From assembly GCA_026874595.1 (NCBI GenBank), contig CM049319.1, positions 67,605,917 through 67,669,916 on the forward strand: a DNA stretch of 64,000 nt, written 5' to 3'. Position 1 is the first letter of the stretch, and each line of letters begins with the position of its first letter. The stretch comes from Sipunculus nudus (lineage: Eukaryota > Annelida > Sipuncula > Golfingiida > Sipunculidae). Shown here piece after piece: positions 47,341-59,600 of the stretch. A program made the position numbers and the translations under genes. The notes below the pieces were generated by a model, which was not told the origin of the DNA, did no database searches, and was given only the letters and a program-made list of their open reading frames with translations.

Positions 47341-47522
47341 GAAGTTGCAACTGGAAGTACTGAAGATGGCGTTGTGCGCCCGTCTGTATGATTGGCTGAG
47401 GTCAATAATAGAGCGGGGTACCAGTCAAGGGATTTCGTTTCTTGCCCGTTGTCATGATTGGCTGATATCAACTAGTCTTAATCGCGAGGGGTACCAGTCT
47501 ATCAGCCAGCAGTTCGAGCAAA
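47341..47522 (+). promoter_or_regulatory. NUP160: NUP160 proximal promoter with two CCAAT boxes in a duplicated module
   Basis: Inverted CCAAT boxes occur as TGATTGGCTGA at 47389 and 47455, each followed by GGTACCAGTC (47417, 47490), so a roughly 65-73 bp module is duplicated directly upstream of the start codon. ETS-like CCGGAA (about 47331) and GGAAGT (47353) lie just upstream. No TATA box at a suitable position was seen. Start site not determined. Confidence 0.5.
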
Positions 47523-47622
47523 ATGGCGGCAACTGGAGGAGTTCCAAACACGTTGGGCTATCAAGAAATTATAAAAAATTCAAGCAGAGTTCAAAGATTA
47601 AAAAAATTCCAGATAGAAACAG
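47523..47622 (+). CDS. NUP160: NUP160 coding exon 1
   Basis: 100 nt from ATG, encoding MAATGGVPNTLGYQEIIKNS, then RVQRLKKFQIET, ending in phase 1 at ACAG|GTAGTG. The ATG follows the usual A at -3 and G at +4 (AAAATGG). Confidence 0.85.
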
Positions 47623-50600
47623 GTAGTGTTATATACAGATAAGCAACTTGTTTGTTTTTGTGTTTAAATTTTGTTATCACGGATTTCAGTGCATTGTGTT
47701 TTGAATAGTCTCGCCGGGGGGGGGGGGGGGTGCATAAGGCAAAGCCCATTAAGGGATGCTACCAGGGAAACCTGCACCTGTCTGAGACATGACACTTGTG
47801 TGAACAGAAAGGTTTTTACATCCAGCTGCTTGTGTTTTGATTTTACCTGCCTTCTTCATTACATGTCATGAATTCTAATCATATCCTCCGTCCGTATTAG
47901 TCCAGAACTGGCCTGTTTGGGGGGGTGTGACTATTTACCATCCGACACCGTCCGGGACTCCCTAAATACCGCCGGGGATATAGCTGTACCGCCCGGTACA
48001 ATAAGTCACCGTCTGAGACATCATGATAAGCTTTAAAGTATTACTTAATTAAATGCATATATACAGACCTTCCGGGACCAACCAGGCCTCCAGTATACCG
48101 TCCTGGTCAACAAAACCAGCCCTAAACAGACCTAGATGTTGCGCACAAATGCGCAATAACGAAATATACTACATTTCAAAACACTCAAAGATCATGTGAT
48201 TATATTCCACAGCTAGTGATTATTATATTTTAATATGAATATATCAGTTTAACCCCATGTTAATGATTATATTATTATTATTATTAATCTATTAATATTA
48301 TTAATCTATTATTATTATTATTATTATTAATCATATGCATTCTGAATTTTATCCTTCAGCCCAGAATACTGTACGGGGCAACAAAAACCAGCCTCAAACA
48401 GGCCTGGGATCAACCATGCGCAATAGCCAAATTAAATACTACATATTATAATATTAACACTCAAAAGATATTACATTTCTTTTGGGGGGGTCAGGGATCC
48501 CGGTTATACCCATTGCCAAAGTTCAGTGTCGGGTGGAGAATCACCCGTGGGGTCCTATGATTGTTTCAATACATGTAGCTCTTGTATTAGATATTATATT
48601 TTTAAAAAGATTAAAATTGTTTGGTAGGCCTATATTGCAATGGTAATGATCATGTTAAGATTATTATAATTAGTAATCATATGTATTCAGAATGTGATTA
48701 TACCCGCCAATATACCGTCCGGGGAAACAGAACTAGCCCTGAAAAATTCTCACCTAGTTGAGGACGAAAAGTCATGGAAAACTGATCCTTTGATCACCAA
48801 CTGCCTGCCACTAATTGCTCCACCGAAACCCTGCACACCTGTTGGTGTGACATAATTAATTAGCGAGTTGGTGTGATTAGGAGTTGTTATACAATGCGTT
48901 GAACCGTTACCATCTTCCCTGTTTGACGGCTGTGGTCAATGGTGCTGTCACTGATACATGCCCTGTGCTTAACCGTATTGTTGTAATCATAACGTGTCAT
49001 TAATTATATTTGCAATACATAATACTGTCAGCAATACGCACATCAATAAAGGCCTCATCCTCATGGTAAAAAAAATGTGATCCTCATATTGATGATTTTA
49101 CTTATTTTTATATATATAGAGAGAGAGAGTTATAAATTTATTCTATCATTAATATATTGTATGTAGTTGTTTGCACAATTTTGGGTGGAAATCATAAGGT
49201 ATCTATTATCTCTCTTTAAACCGATAGAATCGTAATTAAATATAACAAAAATCACTGTACATGCAGTGGCTAATTAGAGCAATATTTCTTGGGATCTGGA
49301 CAATAAAATCGTGTACCTAACATCAATAAGTGTCTGTATACATTTAAGTAATATTTTTTTAATCTAGCTCTGGTGTCCAGCTCGGTACAGTTAGGTCCCG
49401 GACGTTGTTCAGGGAGTCCCGGACGGTAAATAGTCACACCGCTGTTTGGGTCCTATTTATAATCTGATAGTATATGTTGCCCTGTCACAGTCCAGCACCA
49501 CTTCCTTGGTGTCCAGTGGAGAACCCCACTGGAAGCCTATAGCTTCTATGACAGATTAACACGTGACACAATACTGACTCATTCTTATCAACTAAGTTGT
49601 TATTTACCTCTCAGCATTGAATCCATGCCTATCCATTATTGATAAGATATATCCATATATTTTCCCAATTTTCTTATATATTTTCCTAATGTATTAAACT
49701 ATCATTAACGCCATGGGCTAACAGTATACATCAGCTCAAGGGGATAATTATGAAAATATATGTATATATAAGAACTGGAAAGGCATGGGTTCGATGCAGG
49801 GAGGTAAATAACGACTTAGTTGATAAGAATGATTCAGTAGCTCAAAGAACCATTGCAATTGTTGTAGTTGTTACCTTTGAATGCTTGGCCACTATCACTG
49901 CCTGTGTGTAGTAGTGTTACTTCATGCAGGTTAAGAATGCTACCCTTAAGGTCAGACCCCTGGTTCAGGAAACAGGTAAAATGTGCTGCACTGGAAGTAA
50001 GACCCCCTCACATGAAGCACTCTGTTAAATGAATTTATAATGGAAATATTATAAGATCCCTGCCTGGACACTTATAGGTACAAATAGTACTGTACCACTT
50101 GCTTGACACAAGCGGTACAACGTTGTATGGTGAGACTTAACCTCAAGGATGTTTGGACAGAACTGTTCAAATGCATTTAGGCACTTATGAGGACACCATG
50201 TAGCCCCTACATATTACCAGTAATACAGATACTTAGACGCCATTGGGACCAAAATTAATACTGAATGATCAGTATGAACAAAATAATTGGCACTTACTGT
50301 AAATAAAATGAGATGTTGCCTCCATGTGGGCTCTCAGAATCACCAGGCTATATCAGTGAATTGGAATCAGACCTGGTTGATAACAGTGCAATTTATCACC
50401 AGAAGGGTTATGAAAATGAGCGTCTATCCTCAAAAATGAGCTGGCATTCCAGGGAGAGGTTCATTTGCATAGATTTATATGGAAATCCTACTAGGTTTGT
50501 CCAATGTTCTGTGAGGTACTCACCGCATCACATTGTACCACTTGGTACTATTTTTACCTAAGGCACTTCTAGAACTAGAGAGTTTTATTTATCATGACTG

Positions 50601-53600
50601 GCCAATATATATTGCAATTATGATGAAAATAGACTGTATCTCTATGTTGTATAACATATCCATGTTTCAAATGACATGTACAAAAAGGGTATGTCTCATC
50701 ATTAGCCCACAGCAGGGTTGGGCGGGTAATATCCAGACGGGTAATACCCCTTATTACCTAGGCGGGCAGTAAGCCTTAAAACCCACATGCAGGTTTAAAT
50801 AGGCAATATGATTTGGGCTTTTCTAGAAGCATTCTTTTCAATCTCAGAATCGCTGCATAAAATGCATATAATCAAATAAAAGATAAAACTGCAGTGATTG
50901 TCCATGAAATAAGTTTAATACCAATAGATTAAAAACATCACAGATATTAATGAAGAACCAAACAAGCAAGAAATTGTGTCATGCACCAATGCTTTTATGA
51001 TACATCATGCATCATGTTCAAACTGTTTTATACAAACTGCTACCAGTCCAGTTCAGAATGCCCACAAAAGGCATGATAGCAGGTTACAAGCTTTGCAGCA
51101 CGTTGTACTCCAAGTCTATTGCAAATCTAGTTTTGTATGTAGCCAAAGTTAGAGAATACATGTTCTACAGCAGCAGAACTGGCTGGCATACAGAGAAGAT
51201 TGGATGCGTATGACACTAGCACTGAAGTGTCACTGTGGACCTGTGTGGGATCCTATACATGTACTGCCAATCAGTTTACACTTGGCAGCCAGTAACCATC
51301 TTGTGTCAACCAGTTAACCAGATTTTGTACACACCCAAATAAGTAATCCATCCACTTTCAATCTTTCATTGATACAAAGGAAATTATTTCAAAATCATTA
51401 AATAATACAAATGATAGTGTCAGATAGAAATATGATTGAAATAATGGGAATTACAAAGTACGGTAGGTTTATACTCCATCTTAAAGACTCCTGATTTTTT
51501 AAAATTATCATTATAACTTCTATATATCAGTTATATATTGTATATATTTATATAGTTATATATATTTTCAAGCAAAGAAGCATACTGATCACAGTATTTC
51601 CTAAGCTGGTTCAAGAAATTTTGAGTTCAGTCAGTTGCCATTTGAGACTATATTGCCCATAAAACCCATAAAACCTGGGTTTTCCCGGGTTTACCCAGTA
51701 AAACCCACTGGGCTAGGTTTTATGCTTAAAACCTGGGTTTTGCCCAACCCTGGCCCACAGGGCTTGGGTCTCTTTTTCATCTGTGTTATTTATAAAGGTA
51801 AATCAACATCTCAGCTTTTCTGTCTAGCCTGTTCCTGAATTTTTAGTGTTAATGAATTAAAATGTTGAGCATACCCTTTCCACACCATTATTGGAAGCTG
51901 CAGTACCAAGCATCTTTCTACAGAATCATATTGGCATATTTTAAAAATCCACATTTAAATCAAAATAAACCCAATTGTCCAAACTTTTATTTAAATCAAG
52001 ATTTTTTAACCCTGATCAATAGGGGCTATAGTTGATTCTGCTCTGTTGAAACTTGTAAATGCTGCCCTGTTTTTACAAAGCACACTGAAATAGGTACATA
52101 GCTCAAATCTGCCTGGATCATCTGTGACTGAAGGGAACCAGCTTCAGTATCTAAATTAACTACCTGTAGCCCATTTCAACTACCTGTATGAGAATATGTT
52201 TGTCAAACAATGATTTTTTACATTATTTCCATTGGTGTTTTTTAACTAGAACACCATAAATATCAAAATAAAAAAATCATGATTTTTTAAGCTGATTTTA
52301 ATCAATGATTCAAATCAAATGATTTAAATCAATCAACTCTGCTTTTTCTTTGGTCGTAATTTACTAACCATGCCTTGGGTCCCTTGTTCAAAGATGGGAC
52401 AGAATCCATGCACTTTTAAATTCATTCCTGTGTATTAAATCGAGATAGGTATTGTGAAAGTAAGTCCAACAATGTTTTTAAAAGGTCTTACTTTTGAAAT
52501 TTGAAAAGACACTAAATCCTGGATTCATGTACATTTTTAGGTGTGGTGAAAGATGCTGGTGATGTTGTTTTGCCCGCTCGAGGTGGAGGGTATTGTTACA
52601 GAGATTGTTCAAGGCCTGGAGGACTGGCATCTAATCGCTTCATATACTGGTAAGAGAAACAATGTAGTCAGCTGATCATCACTTCCTTTATTACAGTATT
52701 GCCTCTTAAAGGGGCCTAGTATAAAGCAGTTTGAATTAACACAAAAAAAATAGAATCTTGTCTTTGAAATAAATTGGTATTTTTTTTTGGTAAATTGGTA
52801 AATTTTTAAGATGAAAAAGTTATTACTTTTGGTAAAGTTATTTTGGGCACAATAATTATAATTTATTTTATAAATAGAACTCTAACATCATTTTTGCTGG
52901 TGTACCTTCAGCCTAAACAATATTTAACAAATCATTCAGCTCCTGACACAACAAGCGCTTTAAGCAATCATAGGGATCCATGGTAAAGTAATCTTCTCTT
53001 TATAAATATCACCAGCAGGGTGCCAGGACGGTAAGTGCCACTGGCTATTCCTGGTAAATGCCAGCATGGCTTAAACCCCCTCTGGCATGAAAGTGGCAAT
53101 TGAATGGCAAATAAAAATAAATGCCTTTTTTTCTTTAAGTTCTGCAAACTACAAAGACCCACAATAAGATAAGAACAAGGTTAGGGTTAAATACCTATTT
53201 GATTTTAAATACAGTGAAAGTATGTTTTTGTATTTTGTATTTGTTTTGTGCAAAATGATTGTATTTGTATTTGACCTCAGTATTTGATTTATTTGATCAA
53301 ATACTATACAAAAACATATGTATAAATATATATTCATATCTGGCATTATCTGCCATAATTTTAATAACTTCTACTAACTTCTGAACAACCTCTCCCCCCC
53401 CCCCCACCCAAAAAAAAATCAAGTCAAGTATTTCACTTCTTCCTTAGACTGAAAATTCATGGTGCTGGAAATTAATAAATATTCTGTATAACCTACATTT
53501 GAGGAGACCAGCTATCGTATTTGGATTTTGGCACACTATATTTGACTCAAACCCTGGATAAGAACTAAAATGGGATTTATCTGCATCAGCAGACTTAGAA

Positions 53601-56600
53601 CTTCGAAGACTACAGCAGTGTATTGTAAAGATGGAAAAGTGCATTTGATCGAGGGGAAGTATTTTGAAGGGGAAACCATGTGGGCATTGAAATAAATTGT
53701 TTGTGGTACCAGTCCTGTTGCTTTTCAGACACCTCATAATTTTGATATTTTGTTAAAATGGGTTTAAAAAAATGTGTGGTTTGCAGTTTTGGTTTTGCCT
53801 AACCCATTCAGGGTTTATGCAAAATTTCAATATCTGCATCCCAGGGATACTGTGTACCTCATGCAAGAAATTTCTAGTCTTTGAGTCATGATTTTACATC
53901 ATTGATACTGTGATTAAATGGATTGCAGGAGAACTAATGGAGACCAGCTGGAGTTGACAGAGGTGTCGCTGGACTACACACTGACAGACAATTCAGTCTG
54001 TTTTGTGTTCAGCGGCGTACAGGTCCTTGATGATGTCACCATACATGAGGCATTCGGCCAAATTATTGTGTTGGTTCCCACCACTGGCAGCTTACATAGA
54101 CTTGTATTTCCTCATCCTGCAAAGCTAGTCAGAATGGTAAGTAAAAGAATGAGCACCTTTCTAATCATTATTTTACAACTTGAGTAACTTTTTTGAGTCA
54201 TTCATAGGGCTCAACGTTAAATTTTGAAAGTACTTGCAAAGGAGGGCAAGTGACAACTAGCTTTACTCAATGTGAGGCGAAATGGTATTTTTTTGCTTTT
54301 CCTAAATTAGAAACTATTTTTAGCTCAGCTGACTTTCAGTCATGCTGGGCTATAGCGATGAGTCTTTGTCCGGCGTCCTTCCGTCTGTCCTTCCGGCCGT
54401 TAGCAGGGCACAAATCGTAACCGTAGGGGCTAGGGCCATGAACCCTATGCAGTCTTAGAGGTTCTAAAAAGATCTCCTTGCAAACTTGAAATTAGGTCAC
54501 TGCGACCTATATTCTCGAAGTTATGAGGTGTGTTTGCACCCCCCAGAAATAATTCTTTTAGCCAAAATTTTCATCCCAAACCTTCCATCTTTCACATACA
54601 GCTCACCTGCCAACAGGGGAAGAACCATAATTATTTTGAGGTCACAAGGTCAAAGGTCAAGGTCACAGAACCAACTTCTTTGAAAAGCTTGTGGATGCAT
54701 TTTAAGCCAAACCCTTCATCCCAATTCTTTGATCTTTCACATATAGCTCACCTACTAAGTGGGAGAAGAATCCTATAGATGTTGAGGTCACAAGGTCAAA
54801 GGTCAGGGTCACAGGATCCACTTCTTTGAAAAGGTTGTGGACACATTTCAAGCTAGACCTTTCATTCCAAACCTTTCAGCACTGATATTGCTTCTCTGCC
54901 AACAGGGGAAAAGACCTGTTGATTTTGAGGTCAAAGGTCAAGTTCACAGGACCCTCTTCTTGCATGGATTCATTTTCAGCCAAACTTTTCAATCTATACT
55001 TTCCACCTGTCATATATGGCTTACCTACCAATAGGGGAAGAAGCCTATTGATGTTGAGTTCAAAAGGTCAATGGTCAAGGTCACAATATTGTTCTAAATG
55101 CTTGTGAACATATTTTTTTAAAAGGTTGTGGACACATTTCAAGCTGGACTTTTTATTCTAAACCTTCCAGCACTGATATCGATTCTCTGCCAACAGGGGA
55201 AAAGACCTGTTGATTTTCAGGTCAAAGGTCAAGTTCACCGCACCCTCTTCTAATGTGGAGACATTTTCAGGCAAACATTTCAGTCTATACCTTCCATCTG
55301 ACATATATGGCTTACCTACCAATAGGGGAAGAAGCCTATTGATGTCGAGGTCAAAGGTCAAGGCCACAATACTTAATTGTTCTAAATGCTTGTGAACATA
55401 TTTCTTGTGAAACTGTTCAACCCAAACCTTCAGTCTTTCACATATGCCACATCTATGCATCACTCAATTTGATCCAAACTTCATATTTATGGGTCTTTTT
55501 GCTTGAAGAAATAACTGATTGATTTTGGGGTCAGCTGGTCAGGAGGTTAAAGGTTGCAGGTCAAAGTTATTCACTCATTGGTTGCCAAGTAATTACACCA
55601 GATTTAAGTGGTTAGTAGTTGCCCATCATTTGGAAAGAATCCAGGTGATATGTGAGCAAAAGGCCAAGGTCATTGGTCAGGGATGTTTGCAATAACTTAT
55701 TTTGTAGACCATCTCTATTTTTCTTTTATATATAGCCATTGCAATCCAGCTGGTACATATCACTGTGTCGCTGTAATTGTGAGTGACACTGGTGACATAT
55801 GACTCCCATTTGTATCAGCCTATTAAGTGATAAGGCTGAGTGATAAGTACCTCGTTACTGCATAACAAAAACAGTTATCGGAATGCTTCAGCCAGGCATT
55901 AAGACTATGAGAGTACAGTATTAAGGTTTAGCTACTGATTTATAAGATGATGGGAACATTTTGCAGTTTATTTTATGGAATCATAGCAATAAACTTAGTT
56001 TCCTAGATATCGGAATATTTATATATAAATCACCATATATAAAAGCAAGTGTTTGTGATCATAATATGTGGATATGTACCTGGATTAAGGATGGCTTTTT
56101 TTCATTACAAGACTCTTAGTCATGCTTTCTGCATTTCCTTTCTTTCAGGTTTTGCAGTTTACCTACCCTGCTGACCCCATTGAAAAGCAGAGTTATAATA
56201 AAAAATATAAGACTTACACTTTTTACATTTGCATATCTATAAATCTGATATGAGGGCCTTAACATGCCTTTTGATTTGTTTTGGACATTCATTACTGTAC
56301 CATCCTTTGCCCCAAGTTTGGTCTCTTGTTGGAGGATGTGTGATATCAAATGTCTGACTTGTCAGAAATCCATTTTGTCTGCCAGTTAGCCACCTTAGAA
56401 ATCCTTTTTTTCAGTGCAGTTTCAGTGATTTTTCTTCAATGTTTGATCCAATTTAGAGAATGTTTGTTGTCTGATTTCAGACCTGTCAGAAGTTGAATAT
56501 GGCCACCAGGCAACCATATTCCTTTTGATCATATTATCTCAAGAACTGTTAAAGTGAATGCAGTTGGAAGTATATTAATCCTATCTTGCAAAGGATTTGG

Positions 56601-59600
56601 TCAAATATTTCTTAATAAATATTACCATCATTTATACAGGTGCAGTACAGTTGGCTTGTATTAAATAAAATTTAAACAGAAGCACCCATTTCTCAATAAT
56701 TCTTGCATGGATTTCCTTGATTTTTGCTATATATGTTGATCTTATATTTGCCCTTTGTGGTGTTCCTTTTGAGACTGACAGGTATCAAGCAAGCTCTGGG
56801 AATAGTTGCTGATAGCTTAACAATCAATATTTTTCCTCTGACCATAAATTCACTGTGTTTTAACCAGACACAGGTGATATATATTTCTGTTGTCGTAGAA
56901 AATTTCAACATATTGGCAAATTGGGTCTTCAAAATTTAACTGGAAGTTGTGAATCTCAGCCCATGATGTCGCAGGTCATGCTTGGCAGCTGAGCGTCATG
57001 ACCTATGGGTCACTTGTTTTTTTCTATCATGGGCAACTGTATCTTCATCCAAGGGAAATATTTATGTTTGTGGCTTGAAAGATTTATTTTCAAAATGCCC
57101 TTTTCATCATAAATCCAAATTTTACCTAATAAAAATATTTAATGATTTAACATTTTTGCATTTATGATATTAAATCTGTTACCAAATATCCTGGCAACAG
57201 CAGTCCTGAGCTGTCAGCATAAAATGTTGCAGACATAATTCTTGGCCAAAACTGTGTCAGCCATCTATTTTTTAGCTCAGCTGACTATAAGTCATCTGAG
57301 CTATAGACGTGGTCCATTGTCGTCCGTCTTGCCGTTCGTCTGGATGTCCGTCCGTAAGACTGGCACGTTTCGACACCGTTGGACCTACGAATCTGAAATT
57401 CAGCCTACAGTTAGATGTCCCCAAAATCTCCTACCATGCCGAAAATTTGGTCAATAGGACTACGTTCCTTCGAAATATTAAAGAAAAACCTCAATTTTTT
57501 ATTAGAAATCTATTTTTACTCTTCAGGACTGACTAATATCAAAACCACTCATCTGGTTTTCTTCATATTTACCATAAATATTCCTCTGTATAGTTCCTAT
57601 GTACATGCCAGAAATTAAGTCAGTATTGTTTAATTTGAGAAAGTTATGGGCCCAAACATAATGGAGTTTGTAAAAAAATCAGGAAGATATTTGGTCATTT
57701 AAGACCAAAAGTGTTAAAGGTAGGGACTTTTTTTCAGTAATACAACTTTAATTAATCAAAATTTAATTGTATACCAAAAATTAGATCAAAATCTGTGAAA
57801 TTTTTTTAAATATTGGCAAAAATATAAAATTGGTACCTTAAATTTTGCCCAACTTTGGCCACGGCACGTTTTTTTCCTGTAAGTACTATGGATTTAATTT
57901 TCACAGCATGTACATATAAGGATTTAATCTGTTAAAATCTGAAATTTGAAAATAAAAGCTGCAAAGTTAGGCTAGTTATTGAATTTTTTTAAGAGGCTCT
58001 TGTTGTATATCCTTACATTGTCAAGCAGTCCATTTTGATGACTGTAGGTCATTCAGTGCACATCTCTATGCTCCCCAGGCTGTTGGCATAATTTTAGATG
58101 TCCCCAAAATCTCCTACCAAACCGAAAATTAGATCATTAGGACTTTGTTCCTTCGAGATATTAAGGAAAAACCTCTGTTTTCCATAAAAAAAGGCATTGT
58201 TACACTTCAAGGCTGCCTAATATTAAAACCACTGATCTGTTTTTGATCATATTTAGTATTCACATTCTTTCATACATTTTCTATGAACATACCAAAAATT
58301 AGGTCAGTATTGGGTATTATTTTGAAGTTATGGGCCAAAATATAATGCAATTATTTAAAAAATTAGGAAATTTATTTACTCACCTAACATGTATAATTTA
58401 TTTAATCAAGATTCAGTCGTTTACCCAAAATTAGATATGAATTTTGCAAATTTTTCAAGTTATTTGCATAAATAAAAAATCAATACCTTAAAATTTGTCC
58501 AACTTTGGCACTGTTGATTTAATTTTCACAGCATATATACATAAGGATTTAATCTTTTAAAATCTGAAATTTCAAAGAAATTGATTGGAAAAAATAGCTT
58601 TTATTCACGTTTTCATACACCGTGTCAAGTGTTGTTTACATCTAGCCCACCTAGTAGTACAGCCTTCACTTGCATTATGTAACACACCCCAGGCAGCTTG
58701 CCTTGGCTAAGCTTGGCCACTACCAGCAGGCTTCCCCTCTGCCTAATAATAAAACCACTGATCTGTTTTTGATCATATTTAGTATTCACATTCTTTCATA
58801 CATTTTCTATGAACATACCAAAAATTAGGTCAGTATTGGGTATTATTTTGAAGTTATGGGCCAAAATATAATGCAATTATTTAAAAAATCGGGAAATTTA
58901 TTTACTCATCTAACATGAGAATTGCTGAACCTAGAGACTTTTTTTCAGGAGTATAACTTTATTTTATCAAGATTCAGTCGTTTACCCAAAATTAGATATG
59001 AATTTTGCAAATTTTTCAAGTTATTTGCATAGATAAAAAATCAATACCTTAAAATTTGTCCAACTTTGGCACTGTTGATTTAATTTTCACAGCATATATA
59101 CATAAGGATTTAATCTTCTAAAATCTGAAATTTCAAAGAAATTGATTGGAAAGAATAGCTTTTATTCACGTTTTCATACACCATGTCAAGTGTTGTTTAC
59201 TTCTAGCCCACCTAGTAGTACAGCCTTCACTTGCATTATGTAACACACCCCAGGCAGCTTGCCTTGGCTAAGCTTGGCCACTACCAGCAGGCTTCCCCTC
59301 TGCCCTGCACTCCCCCAGATCATGCATAAACTAGATGAATGTAATTATTTTCTGTATTTGATTCATTCTTATTCTAGGCTATGCTACATTTTAGATTTTG
59401 TATTGTACCACCAGGGTTACAATGATTAAAGTGTACATTTAATTGTGTCCACAAAGTGGTGTATTGCTATGAAAGTGTGGATGTTCATCAGATAAGTAAT
59501 TCCTTACTTCAGAAGAGTAAAAACTTCACCAGGTGTGACATTGACTATTAATTCCAGTAATATATTAAAACTGGGATAGTAATTAGCACAATGATATTTT

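Noticed and set aside
51950-52330. A second hAT-like element with AATCAACTCTG end
   Set aside because: The right end resembles a terminal sequence (TTTAAATCAATCAACTCTG) but I found no matching left end or target duplication.
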